A DNA stretch of 64,000 nt from Pseudomonas mohnii (GTDB taxonomy: Bacteria; Pseudomonadota; Gammaproteobacteria; Pseudomonadales; Pseudomonadaceae): the NCBI RefSeq assembly GCF_900105115.1, contig NZ_FNRV01000001.1:930001-994000 (forward strand), given 5' to 3'. The notes under the pieces were generated by a model. It saw only the letters and a program-made list of their open reading frames with translations. It searched no databases and was not told the origin of the DNA. The position numbers were made by a program, and so were the translations under genes. Below are positions 17,654-26,580 of the stretch, piece by piece (position 1 is the stretch's first letter; each line of letters opens with the position of its first letter).

Positions 17654-18886
17654 TCAGGCGCCCCGGGGCGCCTTGGAACCCGATGTCAAATAAGTCAGGA
17701 GTGCCGCCAGCAACAGCACCGCTGCGCTCGCCACGAAAGTGCTTTGATAGCCATGACGGTCGAACAGCAAGCCGCCAACGGTCGAGCCCAAAGCGATGGC
17801 CAACTGAATCACCGCCACCATCAGGCCACCTCCGGCCTCGGCATTCCTGGGCAGGACTTGCGCTATCCAACTCCACCAGCCGACAGGCGCCGCCGTAGCC
17901 ACGAGTCCCCAGAATCCGAGCAACATGACAATGGCAACGACCGAGGCGCCAAAGGGGATCAGCGCCAAGGCGATCACTGCCATCAGTAAGGGAATGGTCG
18001 CGAGTGTCCGGAACAGGCCGCGCCTCAGGAACGAACCGACCATCAGGGTGCCGATAAAGCCCGCTGCGCCCATCACGAACAAGATCAACGACAGCGTAGA
18101 GACATCAACCATCGTCACTGTTTCGAGGAACGGCCGCAGATAGGTAAACAACACGAACTGCCCCATGAAAAAAGCAGCACAGGCGGCCATGCCCAACGCC
18201 ACGGCACGGTGCCTTAACAGTCTGAAGACATTGGCGGAGCCCGACGTGCGCTCACCCGCCTCCATGACCGGCAGACTGGCCCACAGCCAAACCAGGGCGA
18301 TCGCCGCTACAGGTACCAGAGAGAAGAAAGCACCGCGCCAGCCAATGACCGCCCCCAGGTAGCTGCCCAGCGGTGCGGCGATCACAGTCGCCAACGCGTT
18401 ACCACCGTTGAAGATGGCCAAGGCCTTGGGCACCTGGCTGGCGGGCACCAGGCGCATGGCCGTTGCAGCGGACAGGGACCAAAAACCACCGATGACCACC
18501 CCAATGAGCGCACGGCCAACCATGTATGTCTGATAGTCAGGCGCCATTGCGACCACGACACCGGATACAGCCATCATCCCGGTCAGGGCCAACAACAGCG
18601 TCTTGCGGTTGACGGCTCCAGCCAACCAGGGGATCGACAGGCTGGTCAGTACCGCGAACGCACCGGAGATCGTGATGCCCTGCCCGGCCAGCCCTTCGGT
18701 GACATGCAGATCATCGGCCATCGGCGTCAGCAGGCTGACAGGCATGAATTCCGAAGCGATCAACGCGAAAACGCAGAGCGTCATTGCAAACACCCCGCTC
18801 CAGTACGCGGGTTGTTCATGGGCCTCAGGTATCGGGATAACAGTGGCCATCGAGGCCTCGCTTTCATTCATATTCATGACTGGCAT
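17654..18886 (-). CDS. MFS transporter, DHA1 family drug/nucleoside/sugar exporter
   Basis: A 410-residue major facilitator with 12 hydrophobic segments, motif A-like loop GAVNRKTLLLALT between TM2 and TM3, and EFMPVSLLTPMADDL at TM1, a signature of the NepI/SotB/arabinose-efflux branch of DHA1. It likely exports a small polar metabolite or drug by proton antiport. Alternative starts exist at 18886 and 18877 and neither has a good ribosome-binding site. It is divergent from the LysR gene at 18977, which probably controls it. Confidence 0.88.
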   Translation of the reverse strand: MPVMNMNESEASMATVIPIPEAHEQPAYWSGVFAMTLCVFALIASEFMPVSLLTPMADDLHVTEGLAGQGITISGAFAVLTSLSIPWLAGAVNRKTLLLALTGMMAVSGVVVAMAPDYQTYMVGRALIGVVIGGFWSLSAATAMRLVPASQVPKALAIFNGGNALATVIAAPLGSYLGAVIGWRGAFFSLVPVAAIALVWLWASLPVMEAGERTSGSANVFRLLRHRAVALGMAACAAFFMGQFVLFTYLRPFLETVTMVDVSTLSLILFVMGAAGFIGTLMVGSFLRRGLFRTLATIPLLMAVIALALIPFGASVVAIVMLLGFWGLVATAAPVGWWSWIAQVLPRNAEAGGGLMVAVIQLAIALGSTVGGLLFDRHGYQSTFVASAAVLLLAALLTYLTSGSKAPRGA

Positions 18887-18976
18887 GGTGAGGCAAGGAC
18901 TTTCCAGCGACTAGCTAATGAATACTTAATAAGGCTATAAGTACAACTAATCAATGGAATCAAGGGCAGTGGCGAT

Positions 18977-19870
18977 ATGGTCAGAAGGAACCTCAACGAT
19001 TTACTGTCCTTTGTCACCGTGGCGCGAGAAGGGAGTTTCACCCGCGCCGCCTCGCTGCTGGGTGTGACCCAATCGGCGCTGAGTCAGGCGATCAGCGGCC
19101 TGGAAGCGCGCCTTCAGATCAGGTTACTGACACGTACCACGCGCAGCGTCTCGCCTACGGTCGCTGGCGAGCGGCTGTTGCAGGCCATCGGCCACCGCTT
19201 CGATGAAATCGAAGCGGAACTGGATGTACTGACAGAACTGCGCGACAAGCCAGCCGGCCTGGTACGCATCACCTGCGGCGATCACGTCCTGCGCAAAACC
19301 CTGCTGCCCAAACTCACCCCATTGCTGCACCAATACCCGGATATCAAGGTCGAGTTCGACGTCGATTACGGATTCAGAGACATCGTGGCGGATCGCTTTG
19401 ATGCCGGGGTTCGGTTGGGCGACACCATCGATAAGGACATGATTGCCGTGCCCATAGGACCACCGTTACGAATGGCTGTGGTTGCCACACCCGCCTACTT
19501 TGCCACCCGTGCCATTCCGAAAAACCCACGGGACTTGATGGACCATAACTGTATCAACCAGCGCATGCAGACATCCGGCGGGCTTTACGTATGGGACTTT
19601 GAGCGGCGCGACAAGCAATTGAACGTGCGCGTCAACGGACAACTGACGTTCAACACCTCTGTCCACATCGTGGAGGCGGCGCTGGCGGGACTGGGCATTG
19701 CCTACCTGCCCGAAGAGGAATTTTCACCCCATCTTCAGGAAGGCAGGCTGATGCGAGTACTGGAAGACTGGTGCCCCCCGTTCGCTGGATACTATTTGTA
19801 CTACCCCAGCCGACGGCAACCCTCTCCGGCGTTTTCGCTTGTTTCCAATGCGCTGCGCGAGGGCGTCTAA
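18977..19870 (+). CDS. LysR-family transcriptional regulator
   Basis: A 297-residue LysR protein of the CrgA/AaeR-like branch. It has HTH SFTRAASLLGVTQSALSQAI (about residues 20-39) and an effector domain with DAGVRLGDTIDKDMIAVPIG, typical of this branch. Ninety base pairs separate it from the divergent MFS exporter, the usual arrangement for a regulator controlling its neighbour and itself. Effector unknown. Confidence 0.92.
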   Translation: MVRRNLNDLLSFVTVAREGSFTRAASLLGVTQSALSQAISGLEARLQIRLLTRTTRSVSPTVAGERLLQAIGHRFDEIEAELDVLTELRDKPAGLVRITCGDHVLRKTLLPKLTPLLHQYPDIKVEFDVDYGFRDIVADRFDAGVRLGDTIDKDMIAVPIGPPLRMAVVATPAYFATRAIPKNPRDLMDHNCINQRMQTSGGLYVWDFERRDKQLNVRVNGQLTFNTSVHIVEAALAGLGIAYLPEEEFSPHLQEGRLMRVLEDWCPPFAGYYLYYPSRRQPSPAFSLVSNALREGV

Positions 19871-19954
19871 AGGCGCAAAAGCCCCGGTTCAGTACATGGA
19901 TAGAGCAGAGGCCTGCCGCCCGACTGTCGAGCCTTTATCAGCGGGCGGATCGGC

Positions 19955-20368
19955 TCACTTTTTGATGGGGGTGACGAGCGTTTTTTCGTCAGTGTCGAGG
20001 ACGAACACGGCCAACAGGCGTGCCGGTTCGGTGTCGCTGGCGTTGGCGCTGACTTCGTGTACGGAACCCGGCTCTTCTACGAAGTTTTCTCCGACGTGGT
20101 AGATCTTTTCCGGCTGGCCTTTGACTTTGATGCGAAACGCGCCCTCCAGCACCGTTGCATAGATGAAGGCCGTTTTCGGATGGGTGTGGGATGGCGACGC
20201 GGCGCCCGGCCCATACTCAACGACCACGCCCTTCATGCTCTTGCCCGGAATGTTGGGAATGGGCCGGTCAAACACGACGGTCACCTTGCCGGGGGGCGGC
20301 TCGGCGGCCGACGCTGTGCCGATTGAAAGTGCTGCGAAAGCCGCAGCCAATAGATATCGGGTAACCAT
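19955..20368 (-). CDS. Secreted cupin-domain protein
   Basis: A 137-residue protein with Sec signal peptide (TRYLLAAAFAALSIGTASA) and one cupin barrel. Motif 1 is SHTHPKTAFIYATVLEG with two His; motif 2 is EEPGSVHEVSAN with one His, so three histidine metal ligands are present. The start at 20368 is fixed by AAGGAG nine bases upstream. It lies 82 bp downstream of the NAD(P)-binding oxidoreductase gene on the same strand. Substrate unknown; small periplasmic cupins of this kind are poorly characterised. Confidence 0.85.
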   Translation of the reverse strand: MVTRYLLAAAFAALSIGTASAAEPPPGKVTVVFDRPIPNIPGKSMKGVVVEYGPGAASPSHTHPKTAFIYATVLEGAFRIKVKGQPEKIYHVGENFVEEPGSVHEVSANASDTEPARLLAVFVLDTDEKTLVTPIKK

Positions 20369-20450
20369 GGCAATACTCCTTCGAGGGTAAGTGTGATGAC
20401 GGCGCGCCCCATGACCGGGGCGACGCCTTCCTGAGGGGTCGCTGGTGGCT

Positions 20451-21212
20451 TCAGCGACCGGCTTCGGCCATTGACCGGGCGAGCCAGTCTTCAAAACGGA
20501 TCGCGCCCAGGCGCGGATGCTGGCCGGGGGTCAGTGATTGATCGTCGAGCACGGCGCCGTAGTAGCGCGCGTGCACGTCCGGCACGACCCGGCGAGTATC
20601 CCGAGTGGCCCGCAGAAAGCGCCTGACCAGCTCGTCAATCGGCATGGCCTCGGGCCCCGCGACTTCGACCGTGCCATTGAGCGGCGCTGCCAGCACGACG
20701 TCGGTGAGTGCCGCCACCACGTCGTCGGACGCCAACGGCTGGATCAGCGCTGGCGATACATGAAGTTCCTCGCCGACGGCAAACGAATCGGCAATGCCGC
20801 CGACGAATTCGAAGAACTGCGTGGCACGCAAAATGGAGTAAGGAATGCCGGAAGCCTTGATAAGGCTTTCCTGCGCAACCTTGGCCCGGAAATAGCCGTT
20901 CTCGGGCAGCCGTTCGGTCCCGACAATCGACAGCGCAACGTGATGCCCAACACCGGCGGCCGCTTCAGCGGCCAGCAGGTTACGGCTGGAAGTTTCGAAA
21001 AACTCGAGGACGGCCTGGTCCTCCCACGACGGCGCGTTCGCCACGTCGACGACGATGTCGGCACCATCCATCGCCTGGGCCAGGCCCTCGCGGGTGATAC
21101 TATTGACGCCCGTGCTGGGGCTGGCTGCGAGCACGTCATGGCCACGCTCGCGCAGGTTCTTCACAAGTTTTGATCCGATGAGGCCGGAGCCTCCGATGAC
21201 GACGATTTTCAT
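20451..21212 (-). CDS. NAD(P)-binding NmrA/SDR-like oxidoreductase
   Basis: A 253-residue atypical short-chain dehydrogenase. It has glycine motif IGGSGLIGS at the N-terminus and YFRAKVAQESLIKASGIPYSILRATQFFEF, the NmrA/TMR-like pattern, with the usual SDR Tyr-x3-Lys replaced by Tyr-x2-Ala-Lys. Members act as redox sensors or quinone/flavin reductases. Start 21212 places the Rossmann strand at the N-terminus. It is divergent from the winged-helix/TPR regulator, which may control it together with the cupin. Confidence 0.88.
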   Translation of the reverse strand: MKIVVIGGSGLIGSKLVKNLRERGHDVLAASPSTGVNSITREGLAQAMDGADIVVDVANAPSWEDQAVLEFFETSSRNLLAAEAAAGVGHHVALSIVGTERLPENGYFRAKVAQESLIKASGIPYSILRATQFFEFVGGIADSFAVGEELHVSPALIQPLASDDVVAALTDVVLAAPLNGTVEVAGPEAMPIDELVRRFLRATRDTRRVVPDVHARYYGAVLDDQSLTPGQHPRLGAIRFEDWLARSMAEAGR

Positions 21213-21471
21213 GGGCGTTCTCCACGTGTCGACGGCAAGCATTGCGTCGGTTTAAGGGGAGATTGCCTGCGTGCGCCTACGAAGTCCTTGTGCCTGCCGT
21301 GGTTTTCCCTCCACGAAAGCTTGGTTTTACGTCCAAGGACATCGATGCCGGACGTCGTCTCTGCCGCCGACGGTGCGGCGGCTTTGGGGCTGCCGTATCA
21401 TCAATCCCCAATACCAATCGTCAGTCGCCTGGGACACGGAGTTGAGGGCGCTTTGCCAGAGGATCCTCACC

Positions 21472-23067
21472 TTGCCATTCGTGTTTGAAGACTACCTGCT
21501 CGATGAGGAGCGCCGGGAACTGACCTTGCGCGGGCAAGTCGTGGCCGTCGGGCCGCAGGTTTTCGATCTGTTGCTGCTGTTCGTCAACAACCCTGATCGC
21601 GTCATGAGCAAGGACGATCTGCTCCAGGCGGTGTGGAACGGCCGGATCGTCTCGGAATCGACGATCACCAGCCACATCAATGCAGTGCGCAAAGCCATTG
21701 GCGATACCGGTGAGGAACAGCGCCTGGTGCGCACGGTCGCCCGCAAGGGATACCGCTTCGTCGGCCAGATCAAGGTCAGCGGGAACGGCGAAACGCAGCA
21801 GCCGCAACGGACGGTCATCGATGAGCACTCGGCCCCAGCAGCGAAAGCAATGCCCCCCTCCTTGCTCCTCCCTGACAAACCCTCGATTACCGTCTTGCCC
21901 TTCCAGAATTTGAGCGGCGATCCGGAGCAGGAGTATTTCGCCGACGGCATCGTGGAAGATCTGATCGCGGCCCTGTCGCGTATCCGTTGGCTGTTCGTCA
22001 TCGCGCGCAATTCAAGCTTCACCTACAAGGGGCGGACGGTGGACGCCAAGGGCGTCAGCCAGGAATTGGGCGTTCGCTACCTGCTGGAGGGCAGCGTGCG
22101 CAAGTGCGGGGAAAAAGTGCGCATCACCGGGCAACTCATCGACGCGACGAGCGGGACGCATATCTGGGCGGAACGCTTCGAAGGCACGCTCAACGACCTC
22201 TTCGAGCTACAGGACCAAATCACCGAAAGCGTCGTCGGCGCCATCGCGCCGCAACTGGAACGGGCAGAAATCGAACGCGCCAAGCGCAAACCGACGGAAA
22301 GCCTGGACGCCTACGACTACTATCTGCGCGCAATGGCAAAACTGCACAACGGCACCCGGGAAGCCCTCGATGAGGCGTTGCCGCTGTTCTACAAGGCCAT
22401 CGAGCTCGATCCGGAATTTGCATCGGCCTATGGCATGGCAGCCTGGTGCCACTTCTGGCGCAAAATCAATGGCTGGATGACTGATCGGACGCAAGAGATC
22501 GCCGAGGGCATACGACTTGGGCGTATGGCGGTGACGCTTGGCCGGGATGATGCGGTCGCGTTGACCCGAGGTGGACATGCATTGGGCCATCTCACCGGTG
22601 ATGTGGACGGCGGCATTGCCTTGCTCGACAGGGCGCGCCTGCTCAATCCCAACCTCGCCCCCGCTTGGTTCCTGGGTGGCATCCTGCGTGCACTGCGCGG
22701 TGAAACGGACGCCGCCATCGAGCATCTGGCCCATGCCGTTCGCTTGAGTCCGCTGGATCCGGAAATGTTCAGGATGCAGATCGGAATGGCGCTCGCGCAT
22801 TTTTTCGCCGGACGCTTCGATCTCGCGACGCAATGGGCGGAAAAGGCGCTGGGCAATCTGCCCGGTTTCCTGCCCCCGGTGGCAGTGATCGCGGCCAGTC
22901 ATGCCCTCAGCGGACGAATGGATAAAGCGAGGCTGGCGATGCAGCGTCTCCGGGAGCTGGATCCCGCTTTGCGCCTCGGCAACCTGAAAGACTGGCTGCC
23001 GATCCAGCGACCCGAAGATTCCGCGCGCTTCGTCGATGGACTGCGGTTGGCCGGATTGCCTGAATGA
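21472..23067 (+). CDS. Winged-helix (OmpR-type) transcriptional regulator with TolB-like and TPR domains
   Basis: A 531-residue CadC/OmpR-type regulator. The N-terminal winged helix (about residues 5-95; LLQAVWNGRIVSESTITSHI recognition region, GYRF wing) is followed by a proline/alanine linker, a TolB/FlgO-like domain (ITVLPFQNLSGDPEQEYFAD to IWAERFEG, residues 140-250) and TPR-like repeats to the end. TTG at 21472 is preferred: AGAGGA lies eight bases upstream and the product begins exactly at the conserved FxFEDYxLD strand; the longer frame from 21271 adds unrelated residues. No membrane helix is seen, so signal input is cytoplasmic. Likely controls the divergent SDR/cupin pair. Confidence 0.85.
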   Translation: MPFVFEDYLLDEERRELTLRGQVVAVGPQVFDLLLLFVNNPDRVMSKDDLLQAVWNGRIVSESTITSHINAVRKAIGDTGEEQRLVRTVARKGYRFVGQIKVSGNGETQQPQRTVIDEHSAPAAKAMPPSLLLPDKPSITVLPFQNLSGDPEQEYFADGIVEDLIAALSRIRWLFVIARNSSFTYKGRTVDAKGVSQELGVRYLLEGSVRKCGEKVRITGQLIDATSGTHIWAERFEGTLNDLFELQDQITESVVGAIAPQLERAEIERAKRKPTESLDAYDYYLRAMAKLHNGTREALDEALPLFYKAIELDPEFASAYGMAAWCHFWRKINGWMTDRTQEIAEGIRLGRMAVTLGRDDAVALTRGGHALGHLTGDVDGGIALLDRARLLNPNLAPAWFLGGILRALRGETDAAIEHLAHAVRLSPLDPEMFRMQIGMALAHFFAGRFDLATQWAEKALGNLPGFLPPVAVIAASHALSGRMDKARLAMQRLRELDPALRLGNLKDWLPIQRPEDSARFVDGLRLAGLPE

Positions 23068-23089
23068 CCGTGGAACATTCAGGCCTCGC

Positions 23090-23668
23090 TTAGAGGTGCA
23101 GCCAGGCCAGTGAACCCAACATGACGCCAACACCGGCGGCCCCGAACGAGACCCGCTTGAGCCATTCCTTACGCGTCAGCAAGGTAATGGCCGCCAGCGA
23201 AATGGCTATCTGGATCGCCGTCATTGCCTGGGCCCAGCGATGATGCTGATGCAGCACCAGCTCTGACTTTTCGTCCCACTCGCGTGCCCCTTGCTCGAGG
23301 ACTTCGGCCTTCTTGCGCGCCTCCTCTTTCTGCTCCCCGTAGCGCCGCGCCTCAGCGGCATAGTGGGCGGAATCCAGCCCTGGGAGATGGCTCGCCAGCT
23401 CCGACAGGTTCTGCCGGCTGGACTTGGCCTGGTAGTAATTCCACTCGTTGGCGGCTTCGGTCTTCTGGATGGCAGCGTTGTTTTTGTCCATGGCCGCCTC
23501 ACTCTCCGTTGAGCCGGCCTGATAACTCATCATGGCGCCGACGGTCGCCATGATCGCCGTCATCACCGCAATCCTGCTGGCAAAGCTGTCGCCTCGTGCA
23601 TGCGCATGATGGGTGGTGTGCTCAATATGTTGCTCGTGTGGGCTTGGAACTTCGAACTCTTCGGGCAT
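23090..23668 (-). CDS. DUF4337-family membrane protein
   Basis: A 192-residue protein. It has an acidic N-terminus, TM helix (SRIAVMTAIMATVGAMMSYQ, about residues 31-50), a central helical region rich in Glu/Lys/Ala (about residues 55-120) likely forming a coiled coil, and two C-terminal TM helices. This arrangement is the DUF4337 family, of unknown function. The start MPEEFEVPSPHEQH at 23668 matches family N-termini; an upstream ATG at 23812 has no support. It converges on the regulator at 23067 with a 22-bp gap. Confidence 0.8.
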   Translation of the reverse strand: MPEEFEVPSPHEQHIEHTTHHAHARGDSFASRIAVMTAIMATVGAMMSYQAGSTESEAAMDKNNAAIQKTEAANEWNYYQAKSSRQNLSELASHLPGLDSAHYAAEARRYGEQKEEARKKAEVLEQGAREWDEKSELVLHQHHRWAQAMTAIQIAISLAAITLLTRKEWLKRVSFGAAGVGVMLGSLAWLHL

Positions 23669-24061
23669 GGGTGTCGATCTGGGAGGAGTGAGTGGTGATG
23701 GACAGGCAGCGTATTGCCCTTGATTTCTGCAGGCACAGATCACGGGCCGTGAGGACTCGATTCTATTGAAAAAGCAGTTCTCTTGTCTGAACCGCGGCAA
23801 ACATCTTTTCAAATAACTGCCGCCCTGAATGGCAGCTTCACGTCACTCACAAAACACCCTGTGGAAACGGTTGTCCCGATGGCGACGTATTCGCCTGCAA
23901 AAACGTCATCAACGCCCCGCCGCTGAGAGGGTTCAAACAGTCCGGTCATCTGGTGGGTCATTGCAAAGACTTTGCATCCGGCCAGTCATTCGCATCGAAT
24001 TTGAGGATGACGCTGCGTAGTCATGACTGGCAAAAAACGCCCCGACCGACCTTCGGCCTTC
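23669..24061. other. Intergenic region, no gene recognised
   Basis: About 390 bp. CTGCC/GGCAG hairpin near 23817-23840. On the minus strand, close to the diguanylate cyclase stop, GC-rich sequence followed by six T (near 24031-24036) could be that gene's terminator. No coding frame with family support. Confidence 0.3.
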
Positions 24062-25096
24062 CTACAACCGTTGTCGGTTTCGCTGCTGCTTCACCTTATA
24101 CATCTGGCGATCTGCCAGCTTGGTGGCCTCGTCCACCGTCACGCTGCCCGGTATCACTGCCACGACCCCGACACTCGCGCCGGTATATTGAATGTCACCA
24201 ACACCGTCACCCAGCGCATATCGCCCTATCGTCGCCCTGGACAGGCGATCCTGAAGTAGCTCGGCGGCATGTTGCCTGTCGTTTGCCGGGGCCGAGTGCT
24301 CGCACGGTGTGCCCAAGGCGATCACGATGAACTCATCTCCTCCCGTACGCCCGATGATGTCGCTGGCTCTGAGGCCATGCTGCAGTTGGGCGGCCACACC
24401 GCGCAGTAGCTGGTCTCCAGCCAGGTGGCCGTGGGTATCGTTGATGGACTTGAAGCCATCCAGATCGATGACCCCCATCAGGATGTACTTGTTCTCCCGC
24501 TGGGCCAGGGCGAACAGGCGCGCGGCATCGTTCAAAATGGCACGCCGGTTGGACAGGCCGGTTAGCGGATCTGTCAGGGCCAGTTTGGTCAATTCGGCGT
24601 TGGCGGCCTGGAGCCGCTCAACAAGCAGCCCTCGTTCAAGGGAATACCCCAGCAACCCTGAGAGCAGCATCAGCAAGGGTTCCACTTCAGCAGAGCAAGT
24701 CACTTGATCCGAGCTGGCGGCACATACCGTCCCCAGCACCTGGCCATCCTGGGATCTGATGGGCGCGCTCACGTAAGTTCTGATACCCAGGGCCGCGGCA
24801 GCCTGCGAATCACTCCAACAGTCGGCAACGTTATCCGAGTACATGCGATTCTCGTCCAGCGCCCGCTTGCACAGGGTATCTGTCCAAGGCACCACCAGCC
24901 CTTCGGGAATCACCATCTCACCGACGTTGCGTGCGAACTCGATACGCTGGACACCCTCGTCGGTATCAATGGTCGTCAGGTAGGTCGACTCCATACCGGT
25001 TACCTGGCTGAGCAGGGCCAGCAAGGGACGCGTCAGCTGCTCAAGGGTTTGGGCTTTGGGAATGGTATCGGAGAGAAGGGAAAGAATCTGATCCAT
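24062..25096 (-). CDS. GAF-domain diguanylate cyclase (GGDEF)
   Basis: A 344-residue cytosolic protein. The N-terminal GAF domain (about residues 15-165; motif GIRTYVSAPIRSQDGQVLGTVCA) is followed by a short helix and a GGDEF domain (residues 175-340). The active-site loop GRTGGDEF is intact, DLDGFKSINDTHGH is canonical, and an inhibitory I-site RASD lies five residues before GGDEF. So it should make c-di-GMP under allosteric feedback, gated by an unknown GAF ligand. No EAL domain is present. A link to the polysaccharide locus 24 kb away is possible but not shown. Confidence 0.93.
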   Translation of the reverse strand: MDQILSLLSDTIPKAQTLEQLTRPLLALLSQVTGMESTYLTTIDTDEGVQRIEFARNVGEMVIPEGLVVPWTDTLCKRALDENRMYSDNVADCWSDSQAAAALGIRTYVSAPIRSQDGQVLGTVCAASSDQVTCSAEVEPLLMLLSGLLGYSLERGLLVERLQAANAELTKLALTDPLTGLSNRRAILNDAARLFALAQRENKYILMGVIDLDGFKSINDTHGHLAGDQLLRGVAAQLQHGLRASDIIGRTGGDEFIVIALGTPCEHSAPANDRQHAAELLQDRLSRATIGRYALGDGVGDIQYTGASVGVVAVIPGSVTVDEATKLADRQMYKVKQQRNRQRL

Positions 25097-25284
25097 TTGG
25101 GCTTGCCAATAACTAAGTGGTTCTCCAGTTATCGGCTAACAGGCGGATTACTGAACATTGCAGGGTTTCACCCAACAGAATGAGACTGTTAGCGTGCTCG
25201 CTCATTCAGACGGACTTGAAGTTTTCGCAACGGGGTCATGTCGACTAAACGTGTTTTCACGCATGGCCCGCGAGTATTTTGTAT

Positions 25285-26400
25285 TCAACGGTTCTTTTCC
25301 CATTGGTCATGACTCATCGCCAAGCGAAAGCCGAGATGCGACATGGAATTCATAGGGTCTGCGCCCTGCCTGGCACTGGTTCGAAAACTCGTGCAGTAAC
25401 TGTCGCTACACAGAAAAGATCCGCCTCGGATGACACGCTGCGGTGCATGGGCCGTCACCCCAAGTTCGGGGTCATAGCTGTCGGAAGGCCCCACCGGGTT
25501 TACCGCTGCTTCGCCCGCCGGTTGACGCTTGAGCCCAACGCTAAACGCGTCGGCACGATACCAGTCGGCGACCCATTGCCAAACATTCCCGGACATGTCG
25601 TAGAGTCCATAGGCGTTAGGTCGATAACTGCCGACCGGCTTGGTGCCAATTTTGAATGTGTTACTGGGTCCGGTCACGGGAAACGGCTGTATTTCATCCC
25701 AGGTATTCGCCATCTTTTCTCCCCCGGGTGAGAAGTCATTCCCCCATGCATAATTCGCTTGTTCCAGCCCGCCTCTTGCGGCGTACTCCCATTCAGCCTC
25801 TGTAAGCAGGCGCTTGTGCGCCCATGCGGCGTACGCCTGCACATCTTCACGTGAAACCTGAACAACAGGATGGGTTTCCTTGCCTTCGATTGTACTGTCT
25901 GGCCCCAGCGGGTGACGCCAGTCGGCCCCCGGGACAAATGCCCACCACTGGCTGAAATCATTAAGTGGGATTGGCCTGTCTGTGCCGACAAAAACCAATG
26001 CGCCAGGCACCAGTTCGCTGTCATCTGGCTCAGGCGTACCCGGCGGCAGTTGGACTTTCAGATCTTCCCATCGGGGTTTGCGCTCGGCGGTGGTGACGTA
26101 ATGCGTTTGAGCGATGAACCGGGCGAAATCGGCATTGGTGACGTCGTAGCGGTCGATCCAATACCCGTCGAGTCGTACCTTGTGCGCCGGCCCCTCATTG
26201 GGGCGAGCCTGTTTATGATCGCTCCCCATCAAAAACTCGCCACCAGGAAGCCAGACCATTTCCAAGGGGCCATTCTTTCCATCACCCAGCGTCAACGGCT
26301 CGGGGCCGCGAATGTGCCGGTAACCCGCAAACGCCACGCAAGCCAACACGATCCCGGCGCAGACGATGGTGATACCGAAACGCCGTTTCCTGACGAGCAT
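25285..26400 (-). CDS. Formylglycine-generating enzyme (sulfatase-modifying factor), membrane-anchored
   Basis: A 371-residue SUMF1/FGE-fold protein. The catalytic copper-binding cysteine pair is present: Cys331 and Cys336 in GGSFLCSDSYCTSFR, spaced as in human FGE. The N-terminus is RKRR followed by a hydrophobic segment (residues 8-26) with a lipobox-like VLAC, so the catalytic domain is predicted to sit in the periplasm. It oxidises the Cys of the CxPxR motif in sulfatases to formylglycine; the adjacent divergent sulfatase is the evident client. It is longer than minimal bacterial FGEs because of the anchor and a loop at residues 105-170. Confidence 0.93.
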   Translation of the reverse strand: MLVRKRRFGITIVCAGIVLACVAFAGYRHIRGPEPLTLGDGKNGPLEMVWLPGGEFLMGSDHKQARPNEGPAHKVRLDGYWIDRYDVTNADFARFIAQTHYVTTAERKPRWEDLKVQLPPGTPEPDDSELVPGALVFVGTDRPIPLNDFSQWWAFVPGADWRHPLGPDSTIEGKETHPVVQVSREDVQAYAAWAHKRLLTEAEWEYAARGGLEQANYAWGNDFSPGGEKMANTWDEIQPFPVTGPSNTFKIGTKPVGSYRPNAYGLYDMSGNVWQWVADWYRADAFSVGLKRQPAGEAAVNPVGPSDSYDPELGVTAHAPQRVIRGGSFLCSDSYCTSFRTSARQGADPMNSMSHLGFRLAMSHDQWEKNR

Positions 26401-26580
26401 TTGCGCTCCTCCTCATATCAGTCTGCGGATCTTGCTGAACCTGATGAGTATCAAGATCAGGTATAGACACCACGCCTCCAAAGTCAACGGCACCCGAGCG
26501 GTCCATGAGTTGGACTGGCAAGCGACGAAAACGGTTCTACACTCGGAACTTGGGGTTTCGGGGGGTTACAGGAGCTGGCC
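26401..26580. promoter_or_regulatory. Divergent promoter region between FGE and sulfatase genes
   Basis: 180 bp between two divergent starts, with AT-rich stretches near 26426-26470. It must contain both promoters; no clear operator is recognised. Confidence 0.4.

Noticed and set aside
17544..17876. Minus-strand frame ending in a plausible-looking 35-residue segment after the MFS gene
   Set aside because: Most of it overlaps the MFS coding sequence in another frame; the unique tail (17544-17650) has no recognised family and no start of its own.
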